The notes under the pieces were generated by a model. The model did no database searches, had not been told where the DNA came from, and saw only the letters and a list, made by a program, of their open reading frames with translations. From Luteimonas galliterrae (GTDB lineage: Bacteria > Pseudomonadota > Gammaproteobacteria > Xanthomonadales > Xanthomonadaceae): a DNA stretch of 64,000 bases. How positions within the stretch are numbered: position 1 is the first letter of the stretch; every line of letters starts with the position of its first letter. The translations under genes and the position numbers were made by a program. The stretch spans positions 124,001 to 188,000 of the forward strand of contig NZ_JAMBEP010000001.1 in assembly GCF_023374055.1 (NCBI RefSeq), read 5' to 3'. This document shows, one piece after another, positions 28,161 to 37,026 of this stretch.

Positions 28161-28997
28161 TCAGAAGCCCAGCCAGGCCTTCCCCAGCGCGAATACGGGC
28201 AGGGCCGCCAACACGCCGTCGAGGCGGTCGAGGATGCCGCCATGCCCGGGCAGCAGGTTGCTGGAGTCTTTGGCGCCGACGTGGCGCTTGAGCAGGCTTT
28301 CGTACAGATCGCCGATCACCGAAGCGCCGATGGCCAGCACGACGATCAGCGCCACCGCCGGCAATTGCGCGACTTGCGCGCCGGCGAACAGCGCGCCGGC
28401 GATGCCGACCGCCAGGCCGGCGGCCAAGCCGCCGAACAGGCCTTCGACCGTTTTGTTCGGGCTGATGCGCGGGCTGAGCTTGCGCTTGCCGAACTGGCGG
28501 CCGACGAAATAAGCGCCGCTGTCGGCGGCCCACACGACCACCAGCGCGACCAGCAGCCAACGGTGGCCGTTGGGCTGGCCGGCGTGGATCAGCGCCAGCG
28601 CGCACCAGGCCGGCACCACCGCCAGCGTGCCTGCGGCCAGCTTGAACATGCGCGCATGCGTGTCGTGGTCGGAGGCGAACGAATAATGCTTCAGCCATAG
28701 CGCGGCCAGCAGCCACCAGATCACGCCGACCACGGTGGCCAGTTGGAACAGGACCAGCGAGCCGCCCGTCGACGAGCGCGAAGCCCAGACCAAGGCCACC
28801 ATCAAGAGCAGGTTGACCAGCAGCAGCACGGTGCGCGACAGCGTGTCGTCGATCTCGGCCAGGCGGAACCATTCCCACAGGCCGGCCAGGAACACCACCG
28901 CGGTCAGCGCGACCAGCCAGGGGGTCTGCAGCAGCAAGATCGCAGCGACCGCCAGCGGGGTCAGGATCAGGGCGGTCAAGGTGCGGACTTTGGTCAT
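28161..28997 (-). CDS. cdsA: Phosphatidate cytidylyltransferase CdsA
   Basis: A 278-residue polytopic membrane enzyme that makes CDP-diacylglycerol from phosphatidate and CTP, feeding all phospholipid synthesis. About eight hydrophobic helices are seen. The family signature SLLKRHVGAKDSSNLLPGHG followed by GILDRLDG (about residues 235-262) is complete, as are WAADSGAYFVGR and ISPNKTVEG. The start at 28997 overlaps the uppS stop as ATGA. The uppS-cdsA-dxr-rseP order matches other proteobacteria. Confidence 0.96.
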   Translation of the reverse strand: MTKVRTLTALILTPLAVAAILLLQTPWLVALTAVVFLAGLWEWFRLAEIDDTLSRTVLLLVNLLLMVALVWASRSSTGGSLVLFQLATVVGVIWWLLAALWLKHYSFASDHDTHARMFKLAAGTLAVVPAWCALALIHAGQPNGHRWLLVALVVVWAADSGAYFVGRQFGKRKLSPRISPNKTVEGLFGGLAAGLAVGIAGALFAGAQVAQLPAVALIVVLAIGASVIGDLYESLLKRHVGAKDSSNLLPGHGGILDRLDGVLAALPVFALGKAWLGF

Positions 28998-29800
28998 TCG
29001 GCGCTCGGGTCGGAAGGGGCTGCCACTTGCGCCCCGGTCAGGCCGAAACGGCGCTCGCGTTGGGCGTAATCGTCCAGCGCGCGGCGCAGTGTCGCCGCAT
29101 CCAGCTCTGGCCACAACGTCTCGGTGAACCACAGCTCGGTATAGGCCAGTTGCCAGAGCAGGAAATTGCTGATGCGGTGATCCCCGCCGGTACGGATGAA
29201 CAAGTCCGGCAGCGGCAGGTCGGCCAGCGCCACCCGGGCGGCCATGGCGGCCTCGTCGATATCCTGCGGGCGCAGCTTGCCGTCGGCCACATCCTGGGCC
29301 AGGGCACGCGCTGCGGCGGCGATGTCCTGGCGGCCGCCGTAGCTGGCCGCGATCGACAGCGTCAACCGGCGGTTGCTGCGGGTGGACGCTTCGGCCGCCG
29401 CCATCTTGTCCTGGATCGCCGGCGCGAAGCGCTCGCGTTCGCCGATGAAGCGGATGCGCACGCCGCGACGCCCCAATTCCTCCACTTCGCGCTCGAGCGC
29501 GTTGAGGAAGAGTTTCATCAGCGCGCCGACTTCTTCTTCGGGCCGGCCCCAGTTCTCGCTGGAGAACGCGAACAGCGTCAGCGCCTCGATGCCATGGTCC
29601 AGGCAGAAGTCGATGCACAGGTTCACGGAACGGGCGCCGGCGCGGTGGCCGATTACGCGCGGCCGCTTGCGACGCTCGGCCCAGCGGCCGTTGCCGTCCA
29701 TGATCACGGCGAGGTGGCGCGGCAGGCCGGGATTCGGGATTCGGGATTCGGGATTCGGAAAAGCGGATCCGACCGGGTTTGGCGGTTCAGTAGGCTGCAT
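28994..29800 (-). CDS. uppS: Undecaprenyl diphosphate synthase UppS
   Basis: A 268-residue cis-prenyltransferase that extends FPP to the C55 lipid carrier for peptidoglycan and O-antigen. The catalytic block HLAVIMDGNGRWAERR begins near residue 29; GHRAGARSVNLCIDF, LTLFAFSSENWGRPEEEV and the C-terminal LPDLFIRTGGDHRISNFLLW are all present. The first 28 residues (with [12 protein letters not shown]) come partly from a heptamer repeat tract (29729-29757) and have no family counterpart; there is no internal ATG before the catalytic block, so the extension is probably made. Confidence 0.95.
   Translation of the reverse strand: MQPTEPPNPVGSAFPNPESRIPNPGLPRHLAVIMDGNGRWAERRKRPRVIGHRAGARSVNLCIDFCLDHGIEALTLFAFSSENWGRPEEEVGALMKLFLNALEREVEELGRRGVRIRFIGERERFAPAIQDKMAAAEASTRSNRRLTLSIAASYGGRQDIAAAARALAQDVADGKLRPQDIDEAAMAARVALADLPLPDLFIRTGGDHRISNFLLWQLAYTELWFTETLWPELDAATLRRALDDYAQRERRFGLTGAQVAAPSDPSAE
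29729..29757. repeat. Heptamer GGGATTC tandem repeat inside the uppS 5' end
   Basis: Four copies of GGGATTC, the same unit as at 19279-19361, lie within the coding start of uppS and are read as the [10 protein letters not shown] stretch. A related, decayed tract (CTAATCTCTAATCTCCAATC) lies just upstream between frr and uppS (29829-29856). Together they fill the gap between the two genes. Confidence 0.85.
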
Positions 29801-29860
29801 CGGGTCGCGTCGAAGGTTGCTGGATCGAATCCCTAATCTCTAATCTCCAATCCCGGCCCT

Positions 29861-30418
29861 TCAAACCGCCATCAGCTCCTGTTCCTTGGCCTTGACCACC
29901 TCGTCGACATCCTTGATCGCCTTGTCGGTCAGCTTCTGGATCTCGTCCTCGCTGCGGCGTTCGTCGTCCTCGGTGATCTTCTTGTCTTTCAACAGGTCCT
30001 TGACTTGCTGGTTGGCGTCGCGGCGGATGTTGCGGATCGCCACCTTGGCGTTCTCGCCCTCGGCGTGGACGTGCTTGGACAGATCCCTGCGGCGCTCCTC
30101 GGTGAGCGCCGGCAGGTTGATGCGGATCGTCGTGCCGGCGGTATTGGGCGTCAGGCCCAGATCGGAAGCGAGGATGGCCTTTTCCACCGGGCCCACCATC
30201 TGCTTTTCGTACGGGCTGATGGTCAGCGTGCGCGCATCGCTGACGGCGATGCTGGCGACCTGCGACAAGGGGGTGTCCGAGCCGTAATAGTTGACCTTCA
30301 GATGGTCGACCAGCGCGGCCGAGGCGCGGCCGGTGCGGACCTTGGTCAGGTCGTGGCGCAGGGCCTCGACGCTCTTGGCCATACGGGCCTGCGTGTCCTT
30401 CTTGATGTCGTTGATCAT
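29861..30418 (-). CDS. frr: Ribosome recycling factor
   Basis: A 185-residue RRF that, with EF-G, splits the post-termination ribosome. Hallmarks: the N-terminal helix [20 protein letters not shown] (residues 13-32), the linker and hinge [36 protein letters not shown] and the long C-terminal helices ([20 protein letters not shown]). The length is exactly the family norm. Normally it follows pyrH directly; here a CDF exporter and two repeats lie between them, so it probably has its own promoter within 30419-30565. Confidence 0.98.
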   Translation of the reverse strand: MINDIKKDTQARMAKSVEALRHDLTKVRTGRASAALVDHLKVNYYGSDTPLSQVASIAVSDARTLTISPYEKQMVGPVEKAILASDLGLTPNTAGTTIRINLPALTEERRRDLSKHVHAEGENAKVAIRNIRRDANQQVKDLLKDKKITEDDERRSEDEIQKLTDKAIKDVDEVVKAKEQELMAV

Positions 30419-30479
30419 GCCGGCTCCGTAGCGATTGCCTAATCGCGAGATTATAGGCGATGGCCGGCCTCTGGCCCTT

Positions 30480-30558
30480 GTGGGAGCGGCTTCAGCCGCG
30501 AGCTCTTTGTCAAAATTATGGCGTTCGGGCGAAAGCTCGCGGCTGAAGCCGCTCCCAC
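30480..30558. repeat. GTGGGAGCGGCTTCAGCCGC palindrome
   Basis: Opposed arms GTGGGAGCGGCTTCAGCCGC and GCGGCTGAAGCCGCTCCCAC, with AGCTCTT/AAAGCTC inner ends, form a hairpin between the CDF gene and frr. With the palindrome at 31525-31606 it brackets the CDF gene on both sides. Confidence 0.75.
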
Positions 30559-30565
30559 AAGAGCC

Positions 30566-31468
30566 TTAATGGGCGTGCGGGGCGCGGTCGTGCAGGTCGT
30601 GTTCGCAGGCCTTGCCGTGCTCGATCTGGAGGGTCGGGTGGTTGATCCCGAAACGGTGGTCCAGGGCATGGTTGAGGCGGTCGATGAAGCCGTCGTGGTC
30701 GCCGTCGTCCGGGCGCACCAGATGCGCCGTCATGGCGATCTCGCCGGCGCCCAGCGACCAGATATGCAGATGATGCACCGCACTAACGCCGGGCTGCGAG
30801 GCCAGGAAGGCGCTGACCTCGGCGTGGTCGATGTCGCGCGGCACCGCGTCCATGGCCGCGTTGAAAGCGTCGCGCAGCAGGCCGAAAGCGCCCGCGGCGA
30901 CCACCGCGCCGACCAGCAGCGCGGTCAGCGGATCCAGCCAGGCCCAGCCCAGGGCGAGCATGCCGATGCCGGCCAGCACCGCGGCCAGCGACACTGCGGC
31001 GTCGGCGATCAGGTGCAGAAAGGCGCCGCGGCGATTCAGGTCCTGGGCGTGTCCGTCGCGCACGAACCATGCGGCGCCAAGATTGACTGCGATGCCGATC
31101 GCCGCCACCACCACCACCGGCAGCGCCGGGATCTGCGGCGGCGCGCTGAAGCGCCGCACCGCCTCCCAGCTCAGCGCGCCGGCGAAGGCGACCAGCAGCA
31201 GCGCATTGGCCAGCGGCGATAACAACGTGGCGCGTCGATAGCCGTAGGTATGGCGTTCGGTCGGCGGCCTCTTGGCGATGACCGCCGCACCCCAGGCCAG
31301 GCCCAGGCCGAGCACGTCGCCCAGGTTGTGCAACGCGTCGGACAGCAGCGCCAGCGAATTGGTGGCGAAGCCGTAACCGGCTTCCAGCGCCGTGTACGCC
31401 AGGTTGATCAGCGTGACCGCAGCGAAGGCGCGGGTGCTGGAGTCGTGCGAGTGGCCGTGTGAATGCAT
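30566..31468 (-). CDS. Cation diffusion facilitator, Zn/Co/Cd exporter type
   Basis: A 300-residue CDF transporter that pumps divalent metal out of the cytoplasm in exchange for protons. Start chosen at ATG 31468 so the protein begins MHSHGHSHDSS, a His-rich head typical of CzcD/ZitB; an upstream ATG (31501) adds 11 residues. Metal-site motifs are LSDALHNLGD (helix 2, about residues 43-52) and HLIADAAVS (helix 5). Six helices are expected, then a cytoplasmic domain and a His-rich tail (HGKACEHDLHDRAPHAH). It sits between frr and pyrH, breaking a strongly conserved pair, and is flanked by GTAG-type palindromes. The metal is not decided by sequence. Confidence 0.88.
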   Translation of the reverse strand: MHSHGHSHDSSTRAFAAVTLINLAYTALEAGYGFATNSLALLSDALHNLGDVLGLGLAWGAAVIAKRPPTERHTYGYRRATLLSPLANALLLVAFAGALSWEAVRRFSAPPQIPALPVVVVAAIGIAVNLGAAWFVRDGHAQDLNRRGAFLHLIADAAVSLAAVLAGIGMLALGWAWLDPLTALLVGAVVAAGAFGLLRDAFNAAMDAVPRDIDHAEVSAFLASQPGVSAVHHLHIWSLGAGEIAMTAHLVRPDDGDHDGFIDRLNHALDHRFGINHPTLQIEHGKACEHDLHDRAPHAH

Positions 31469-31524
31469 GTGCTTATCCTGCCATCGGCCGGATGCGGACA
31501 CTATTTCACCCGCATTTGCTCTTC

Positions 31525-31606
31525 GTAGGAGCGGCTTTAGCCGCGAGCTCTTTCCCGCACGTTCGCGCGAGCGTATCGGAAGAGCTCGCGGCTAAAGCCG
31601 CTCTAC
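31525..31606. repeat. GTAGGAGCGGCTTTAGCCGC palindrome
   Basis: Left arm GTAGGAGCGGCTTTAGCCGC with GAGCTCTT, right arm AAGAGCTCGCGGCTAAAGCC with GCTCTAC. It begins with GTAG and lies in the 148-base gap between pyrH and the CDF gene, 10 bases after the pyrH stop. It is closely similar to the copy at 42106-42176. Confidence 0.8.
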
Positions 31607-31616
31607 AAAAAACGGG

Positions 31617-32339
31617 TCAGTCGCGGCCTTGCACCAGCGTGCCGATCTGCTCGCCGCGCAGCACCCGCAGCAGCACGCCTGGCTGGCCCATGTCGAAGAT
31701 GCGCAGCGGCAGGTCGCTGTCGCGGCACAGCGCGAAGGCGGCGGTATCCATCACGTTGAGGTCGCGCGAGATCACCTGGTCGTAGGTGAGGCTGTCGAAG
31801 CGCTTGGCGTTCGGGTTCTTCTTCGGATCGGCGTCGTACACGCCGTCCACCTTGGTTGCTTTCAGCAGCAGGTCGGCGCCAATTTCGATCGCGCGCAGCG
31901 CGGCACCCGAGTCGGTGGTGAAGAACGGGTTGCCGGTGCCCGCCGCGAAGATCGCGATGCGGCCTTTCTCCAGGTGCCGGATCGCGCGGCGGCGGATGTA
32001 GTCCTCGCAGACGTCGTTGATCTTGATCGCGCTCATCACCCGCACTTTGGCGCCGAGCTTCTCCAGCGCATCCTGCATGGCCAGCGCGTTGATCACGGTG
32101 GCCAGCATGCCCATCTGGTCGCCGGTGACGCGGTCCATGCCGGCGGCGGCCAAACCGGCGCCGCGGAAGATGTTGCCGCCGCCGATCACCAGCGCGATCT
32201 CGGCCCCGGCCTCGCGCGCTTCGATCACTTCGCGCGCCAGGCGCCCGATCACTTTGGGGTCGATGCCGTAATCCTCGTCGCCCATCAGGGCCTCGCCGGA
32301 CAGTTTCAACAAGACGCGGCGATAGGCGAGTGGCGACAT
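31617..32339 (-). CDS. pyrH: UMP kinase
   Basis: A 240-residue bacterial UMP kinase of the amino-acid kinase fold; it makes UDP from UMP and ATP for RNA, DNA and sugar nucleotides. Support: [20 protein letters not shown] (residues 6-25), [20 protein letters not shown] (about 53-72), [18 protein letters not shown] and [19 protein letters not shown]. The start at 32339 has GGAG nine bases upstream; an earlier in-frame ATG (32426) would add 29 residues with no family match. It is divergent from the AIM24-like gene, so both promoters are in 32340-32454. Confidence 0.97.
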   Translation of the reverse strand: MSPLAYRRVLLKLSGEALMGDEDYGIDPKVIGRLAREVIEAREAGAEIALVIGGGNIFRGAGLAAAGMDRVTGDQMGMLATVINALAMQDALEKLGAKVRVMSAIKINDVCEDYIRRRAIRHLEKGRIAIFAAGTGNPFFTTDSGAALRAIEIGADLLLKATKVDGVYDADPKKNPNAKRFDSLTYDQVISRDLNVMDTAAFALCRDSDLPLRIFDMGQPGVLLRVLRGEQIGTLVQGRD

Positions 32340-32454
32340 GGGCGGCTCCGGGCATGCAAACGCGTCGATTCTAGCCGAATCGGCGCCGTCGACCGTCATT
32401 TCCGCGCAGCGGCGCCGGTATACCATCGCGCCTCATCCATCGGAGGAGTCGGCA

Positions 32455-33150
32455 ATGGCGGTGCAGTCCCTGCAGGAATTCCTGGCGGCGTCCAAGGAAA
32501 AGGACGTGAGCTCGGAGGCGTTCGAGCTCGAGAATCCGCATCTCCTCGAAGTACGCGTCGACGGCTTGGTCTGGGCCAAGAGCGGGGCGATGGTGGCACG
32601 CAAGGGCGGCGTGAAGTTCACCCGCCAGGGCGTGCTGGAGCAGGGCCTGGGCAATCTGCTGAAGAAAGCGGTGAGCGGCGAGGGCATGCAGCTGATGAAG
32701 ATGGAAGGCCAGGGCCGCGTCTATCTGGCCGACGAGGGCAAGAAAATCACGCTGCTGCGCCTGGCCGGCGAGTCGATCTTCGTCAACGGCAACGATGTGC
32801 TGGCGTTCGAGGCGGGCATCGAGAACAAAATCACGATGATGCGCAAGGCGGCCGGCATGCTGTCCGGCGGCTTGTTCAACGTGCGCCTCAGCGGCAGCGG
32901 CATCGTCGCGATCACCTCGCACTACCAGCCGCTCACCCTGCCGGTGAACGCGCAGAGCGGGCCGGTGTTCACCGATCCGAACGCCACCGTCGCCTGGTCG
33001 GGCGGGCTGTCGCCGGAAATCGTGACCGACATTTCGTTCGGCACGCTGCTGGGGCGCGGTTCGGGCGAGAGCATCCAGCTCAAGTTCGCCGGCGAGGGTT
33101 GGGTAGTGGTGCAGCCTTATGAGGAAGTCGTGCTGCAGGCGAAGGAATAG
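32455..33150 (+). CDS. AIM24 family (TIGR00266) protein
   Basis: A 231-residue beta-rich protein of the AIM24/TIGR00266 type. After a head MAVQSLQEFLAASKEKD come repeated strands: LVWAKSGAMVARKGGVKFTR (about residues 38-57), FVNGNDVLAFEAGIENKITM, GGLFNVRLSGSGIVAITSHY and GEGWVVVQPYEEV near the end. The family is widespread and of unknown function; yeast AIM24 is mitochondrial. GGAGGAG (32442-32448) lies just before the ATG, a strong ribosome site. It is divergent from pyrH and followed by the composite repeat, and it splits pyrH from tsf, which are neighbours in most proteobacteria. Confidence 0.82.
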   Translation: MAVQSLQEFLAASKEKDVSSEAFELENPHLLEVRVDGLVWAKSGAMVARKGGVKFTRQGVLEQGLGNLLKKAVSGEGMQLMKMEGQGRVYLADEGKKITLLRLAGESIFVNGNDVLAFEAGIENKITMMRKAAGMLSGGLFNVRLSGSGIVAITSHYQPLTLPVNAQSGPVFTDPNATVAWSGGLSPEIVTDISFGTLLGRGSGESIQLKFAGEGWVVVQPYEEVVLQAKE

Positions 33151-33242
33151 CCCGCTTTTTGGCTTCGTAGAGCGGGGCTAGCCCTGCTGTTGCCTTGAAG
33201 CCGTCATCCCGGCGAAAGCCGGGATCCAGCGCTTTGGCATGT

Positions 33243-33829
33243 CTCCCCTCTTGAAAAATGAGGGGTCGGTGGAGATTTGCACTTGCTCTTGTAAAGCGGA
33301 GCTTGCTCCGCTGCCTTTGCGGTTGGGTTTGTCGGCTCTGCCGGCCTTTCAGGCCGGGGTTTCGTCCGCTAAAAACGCGGCCGAGTTACTTTCTTTATTG
33401 TGGGGCCCAAAAAGAGAAGTAACCAAAGAAAAAGGGCCTTTGGAAGGGATCCCGGCGATGGGGTTACCCCGTGTGCTTGGCCACCGCTCGCCGGCCCTCG
33501 GGATTCCTCCGTCGCTTCGACATTCAGATTCGGGGCGATCGATCAGAACGCCTCCTTAGCGCAACTCCGCAAAAGCCACGTCACCCATAGGCTACGAATC
33601 AAAATCTAGTACCTGCGTAAGAAGGTCACCCACGACGAAAGCTTAGGCCGCTGGCGGACTTCAGGTGCGACGCATCGCACCGCAGTTCAGGCCCTTTCTT
33701 GGGTTACTTTCTTTGGGCCAGCAAAGAAAGTGACCCGGGCGCAGCCCGGAAGCTTTTTTCCATGGCGCGAGTCGCAGCGCCACTGGCCAGGTCGCGGGCC
33801 TGGATCCCGGCCTTCGCCGGGATGACGGC
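33243..33829 (-). repeat. Composite repeat, copy B (inverted mate of 10838-11415)
   Basis: The reverse complement of this 587-bp stretch matches copy A along its length: CCCCTCTT end, GCGGAGCTTGCTCCGC palindrome, CCGGCCTTTCAGGCCGG hairpin, the 350-bp element, and CGAGTCGCAGCGCC leading to a CCCGGCC...GCCGGGAT hairpin. The two copies point in opposite directions 22 kb apart. Confidence 0.85.
33385..33734 (-). mobile_element. MITE-like element with terminal inverted repeats, copy B
   Basis: A 350-bp unit, one base longer than copy A. Its ends are 33385-33439 (GTTACTTTCTTTATTGTGGG, then CCCAAAAAGAGAAGTAACC) and 33689-33734 (AGGCCCTTTCTTGGGTTACT, ending AAAGAAAGTGAC). Both ends can fold into hairpins. 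No transposase frame is present. Compared with copy A, most differences in the longest shared frame change the amino acid, so it does not look like a gene under selection. Confidence 0.65.
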
Positions 33830-33922
33830 TGAGGGGCAAGAGCAGCGAGCAGCGGGGCAAGCCCCGCTTTACAGGGCCGGAGACAAATCGCAGGCATCGG
33901 CTTGAAAGCGATCCGTTAAAAA

Positions 33923-33952
33923 GAAAAAGCCGCGGTTGGCCGCGGCTTTTTC
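33923..33952 (-). terminator. Rho-independent terminator of rpsB-tsf
   Basis: On the minus strand GAAAAAGCCGCGG-CCAA-CCGCGGCTTTTTC makes a 13-bp stem followed by TTTTT, 22 bases beyond the tsf stop. This is a strong intrinsic terminator for the ribosomal operon. Confidence 0.9.
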
Positions 33953-33974
33953 ATGGCTTCCGGTGAAGAGAGAA

Positions 33975-34847
<873 letters not shown>

Positions 34848-34972
34848 GGGTGTTACCTCGGTGATCTCAAAAAGTATCGTCATCCCGGCGAAAGCCGGGA
34901 TCCAGGCTAGGACGCTTGCAACCGTGCGAAGAACCAAGTCACTGGATTCCCGCCTTCGCGGGAATGACGGCT

Positions 34973-35002
34973 AAAAGCAGCCGCGCAGCATGGCGCGGCT
35001 GC
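34973..35002 (-). terminator. Hairpin with T-run between rpsB and tsf
   Basis: On the minus strand GCAGCCGCGC-CATGCT-GCGCGGCTGC is a 10-bp stem followed by TTTT, 12 bases after the rpsB stop. The T-run is short, so it probably acts as a partial terminator between S2 and EF-Ts. Downstream (34880-34970) are two palindromes of the CATCCCGGCGAAAGCCGGGA and CATTCCCGCGAAGGCGGGAA kind. Confidence 0.7.
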
Positions 35003-35014
35003 GTGACGCGAAAA

Positions 35015-35923
<909 letters not shown>

Positions 35924-36142
35924 CGCTAAAACTCCGAATGGGGAACCGGCCGCCGGGGATAGTGATGGCGGCTCGTCCGGCGAGGGACGAGAGGTTCCGG
36001 GGTTGGGCCTCCCCGCTGCTCCGTGGCCAGATCCCTCGTCCTTGCGGACTTCGGGACACCCCGGCACGGATGGTTGCAGCGGGTGTGGATTCGACGGTGA
36101 CGCCCGTCGTGGGCGGTCTCGCAGGGCCTAGCCCAGCAAAGC
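35924..36142 (-). promoter_or_regulatory. Structured 5' leader of rpsB
   Basis: About 220 bases lie between the promoter and the rpsB start with no gene. On the mRNA the word CTCGTCC (35991-35985) can pair either with an upstream GGACGAG (36041-36035) or with a downstream GGACGAG (35978-35972), giving two exclusive stems. S2 is known to repress its own rpsB-tsf mRNA through the leader in E. coli; that this leader does the same is inference. Confidence 0.5.
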
Positions 36143-36148
36143 CGCGGA

Positions 36149-36178
36149 ATTATAGCGGAGGATGGTGTTTGCTGGCAA
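36149..36178 (-). promoter_or_regulatory. Sigma-70 promoter of rpsB
   Basis: On the minus strand TTGCCA (36178-36173), an 18-base spacer, then TATAAT (36154-36149). The -10 is a perfect match to consensus and the -35 matches four of six. A start near 36142 would give the leader described. The divergent map gene begins about 70 bases away. Confidence 0.8.
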
Positions 36179-36249
36179 ACCGCGCGCCGGGTCCCGAAAG
36201 GCGCCTTGGGGCCGTTCAGGCGCGCCGGGGAATGGGCGATAATGACTGG

Positions 36250-37026
36250 ATGGGCATGACCATCAAAACCCCCGAAGACATCGAAAAGATGCGCATCGCC
36301 GGCCGTTTGGCCGCCGAAGTGCTGGAAATCCTGGTGCCGCACGTCAAACCCGGCGTGACTACCGAGCAGCTGGACCGCATCGCGCACGACCACATCGTCA
36401 ACGTGCAGCAGGCCGTGCCGGCCAACGTCGGCTACCGCGGCTTCCCCAAGACCGTGTGCACGTCGGTGAACAACGTGATCTGCCACGGCATCCCCAGCGA
36501 ATCCAAGGTCCTGAAGGACGGCGACATCGTCAATATCGACGTCACCGTGATCAAGGACGGCTGGCACGGCGACACCAGCCGCATGTATTACGTCGGCGCG
36601 CCGTCGGTGATGGCGAAGCGCCTGGTGGAAACCACGTACGAAGCGATGTGGCGCGGGATCCGGATGGTGAAGCCGGGCGCGACGCTGGGCGACATCGGCG
36701 CCGCCATCCAGGGCTTGGCCGAATCCGAACGCTTCAGCGTGGTGCGCGAGTATTGCGGCCACGGCATCGGCCGCGTCTATCACGAAGACCCGCAGGTGCT
36801 GCATTACGGCCGTCCGGGCGAAGGACTGGTGCTGCAGAAAGGCATGACCTTCACCATCGAACCGATGATCAACGAAGGCGCGCGCCACACCAAAGTGCTG
36901 CCGGACGGTTGGACCGTGGTCACCAAGGACCGCAAGCTGTCGGCGCAGTGGGAACACACCATCGCCGTCACCGACGACGGTTACGAAGTTCTGACGCAAT
37001 TGCCGGGCGCAGACCCGCACCCGTGA
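36250..37026 (+). CDS. map: Methionine aminopeptidase, type I
   Basis: A 258-residue type-I MetAP that removes the initiator methionine from new proteins. The metal ligands are visible: two Asp in [20 protein letters not shown] (about residues 95-114), His in [13 protein letters not shown], Glu in [13 protein letters not shown] and the last Glu in [10 protein letters not shown]. The substrate histidine is in NNVICHGIP. The start at 36250 gives [14 protein letters not shown], close to relatives; ATG 36256 is an alternative. Its stop overlaps the GTG of glnD. Divergent rpsB-map is the usual order. Confidence 0.97.
   Translation: MGMTIKTPEDIEKMRIAGRLAAEVLEILVPHVKPGVTTEQLDRIAHDHIVNVQQAVPANVGYRGFPKTVCTSVNNVICHGIPSESKVLKDGDIVNIDVTVIKDGWHGDTSRMYYVGAPSVMAKRLVETTYEAMWRGIRMVKPGATLGDIGAAIQGLAESERFSVVREYCGHGIGRVYHEDPQVLHYGRPGEGLVLQKGMTFTIEPMINEGARHTKVLPDGWTVVTKDRKLSAQWEHTIAVTDDGYEVLTQLPGADPHP

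Larger units (their letters stand above)
33151..33974. other. Gene-free region filled with repeats
   Basis: These 824 bases between the AIM24-like gene and tsf hold no credible gene. In order: a GTAGAGCGGGGC palindrome, a GTCATCCCGGCGAAAGCCGG hairpin (about 33200-33226), the composite repeat copy B (33243-33829), short palindromes around GGGGCAAGCCCCGC, and the tsf terminator (33923-33952). Confidence 0.7.

Noticed and set aside
32340-32426. Longer PyrH starting at 32426.
   Set aside because: The extra 29 residues have no family match and ATG 32339 has a GGAG site.
35924-36067. Longer S2 protein starting at 36067.
   Set aside because: The added proline/arginine-rich stretch is not found in S2, and the leader and promoter positions fit the start at 35923.
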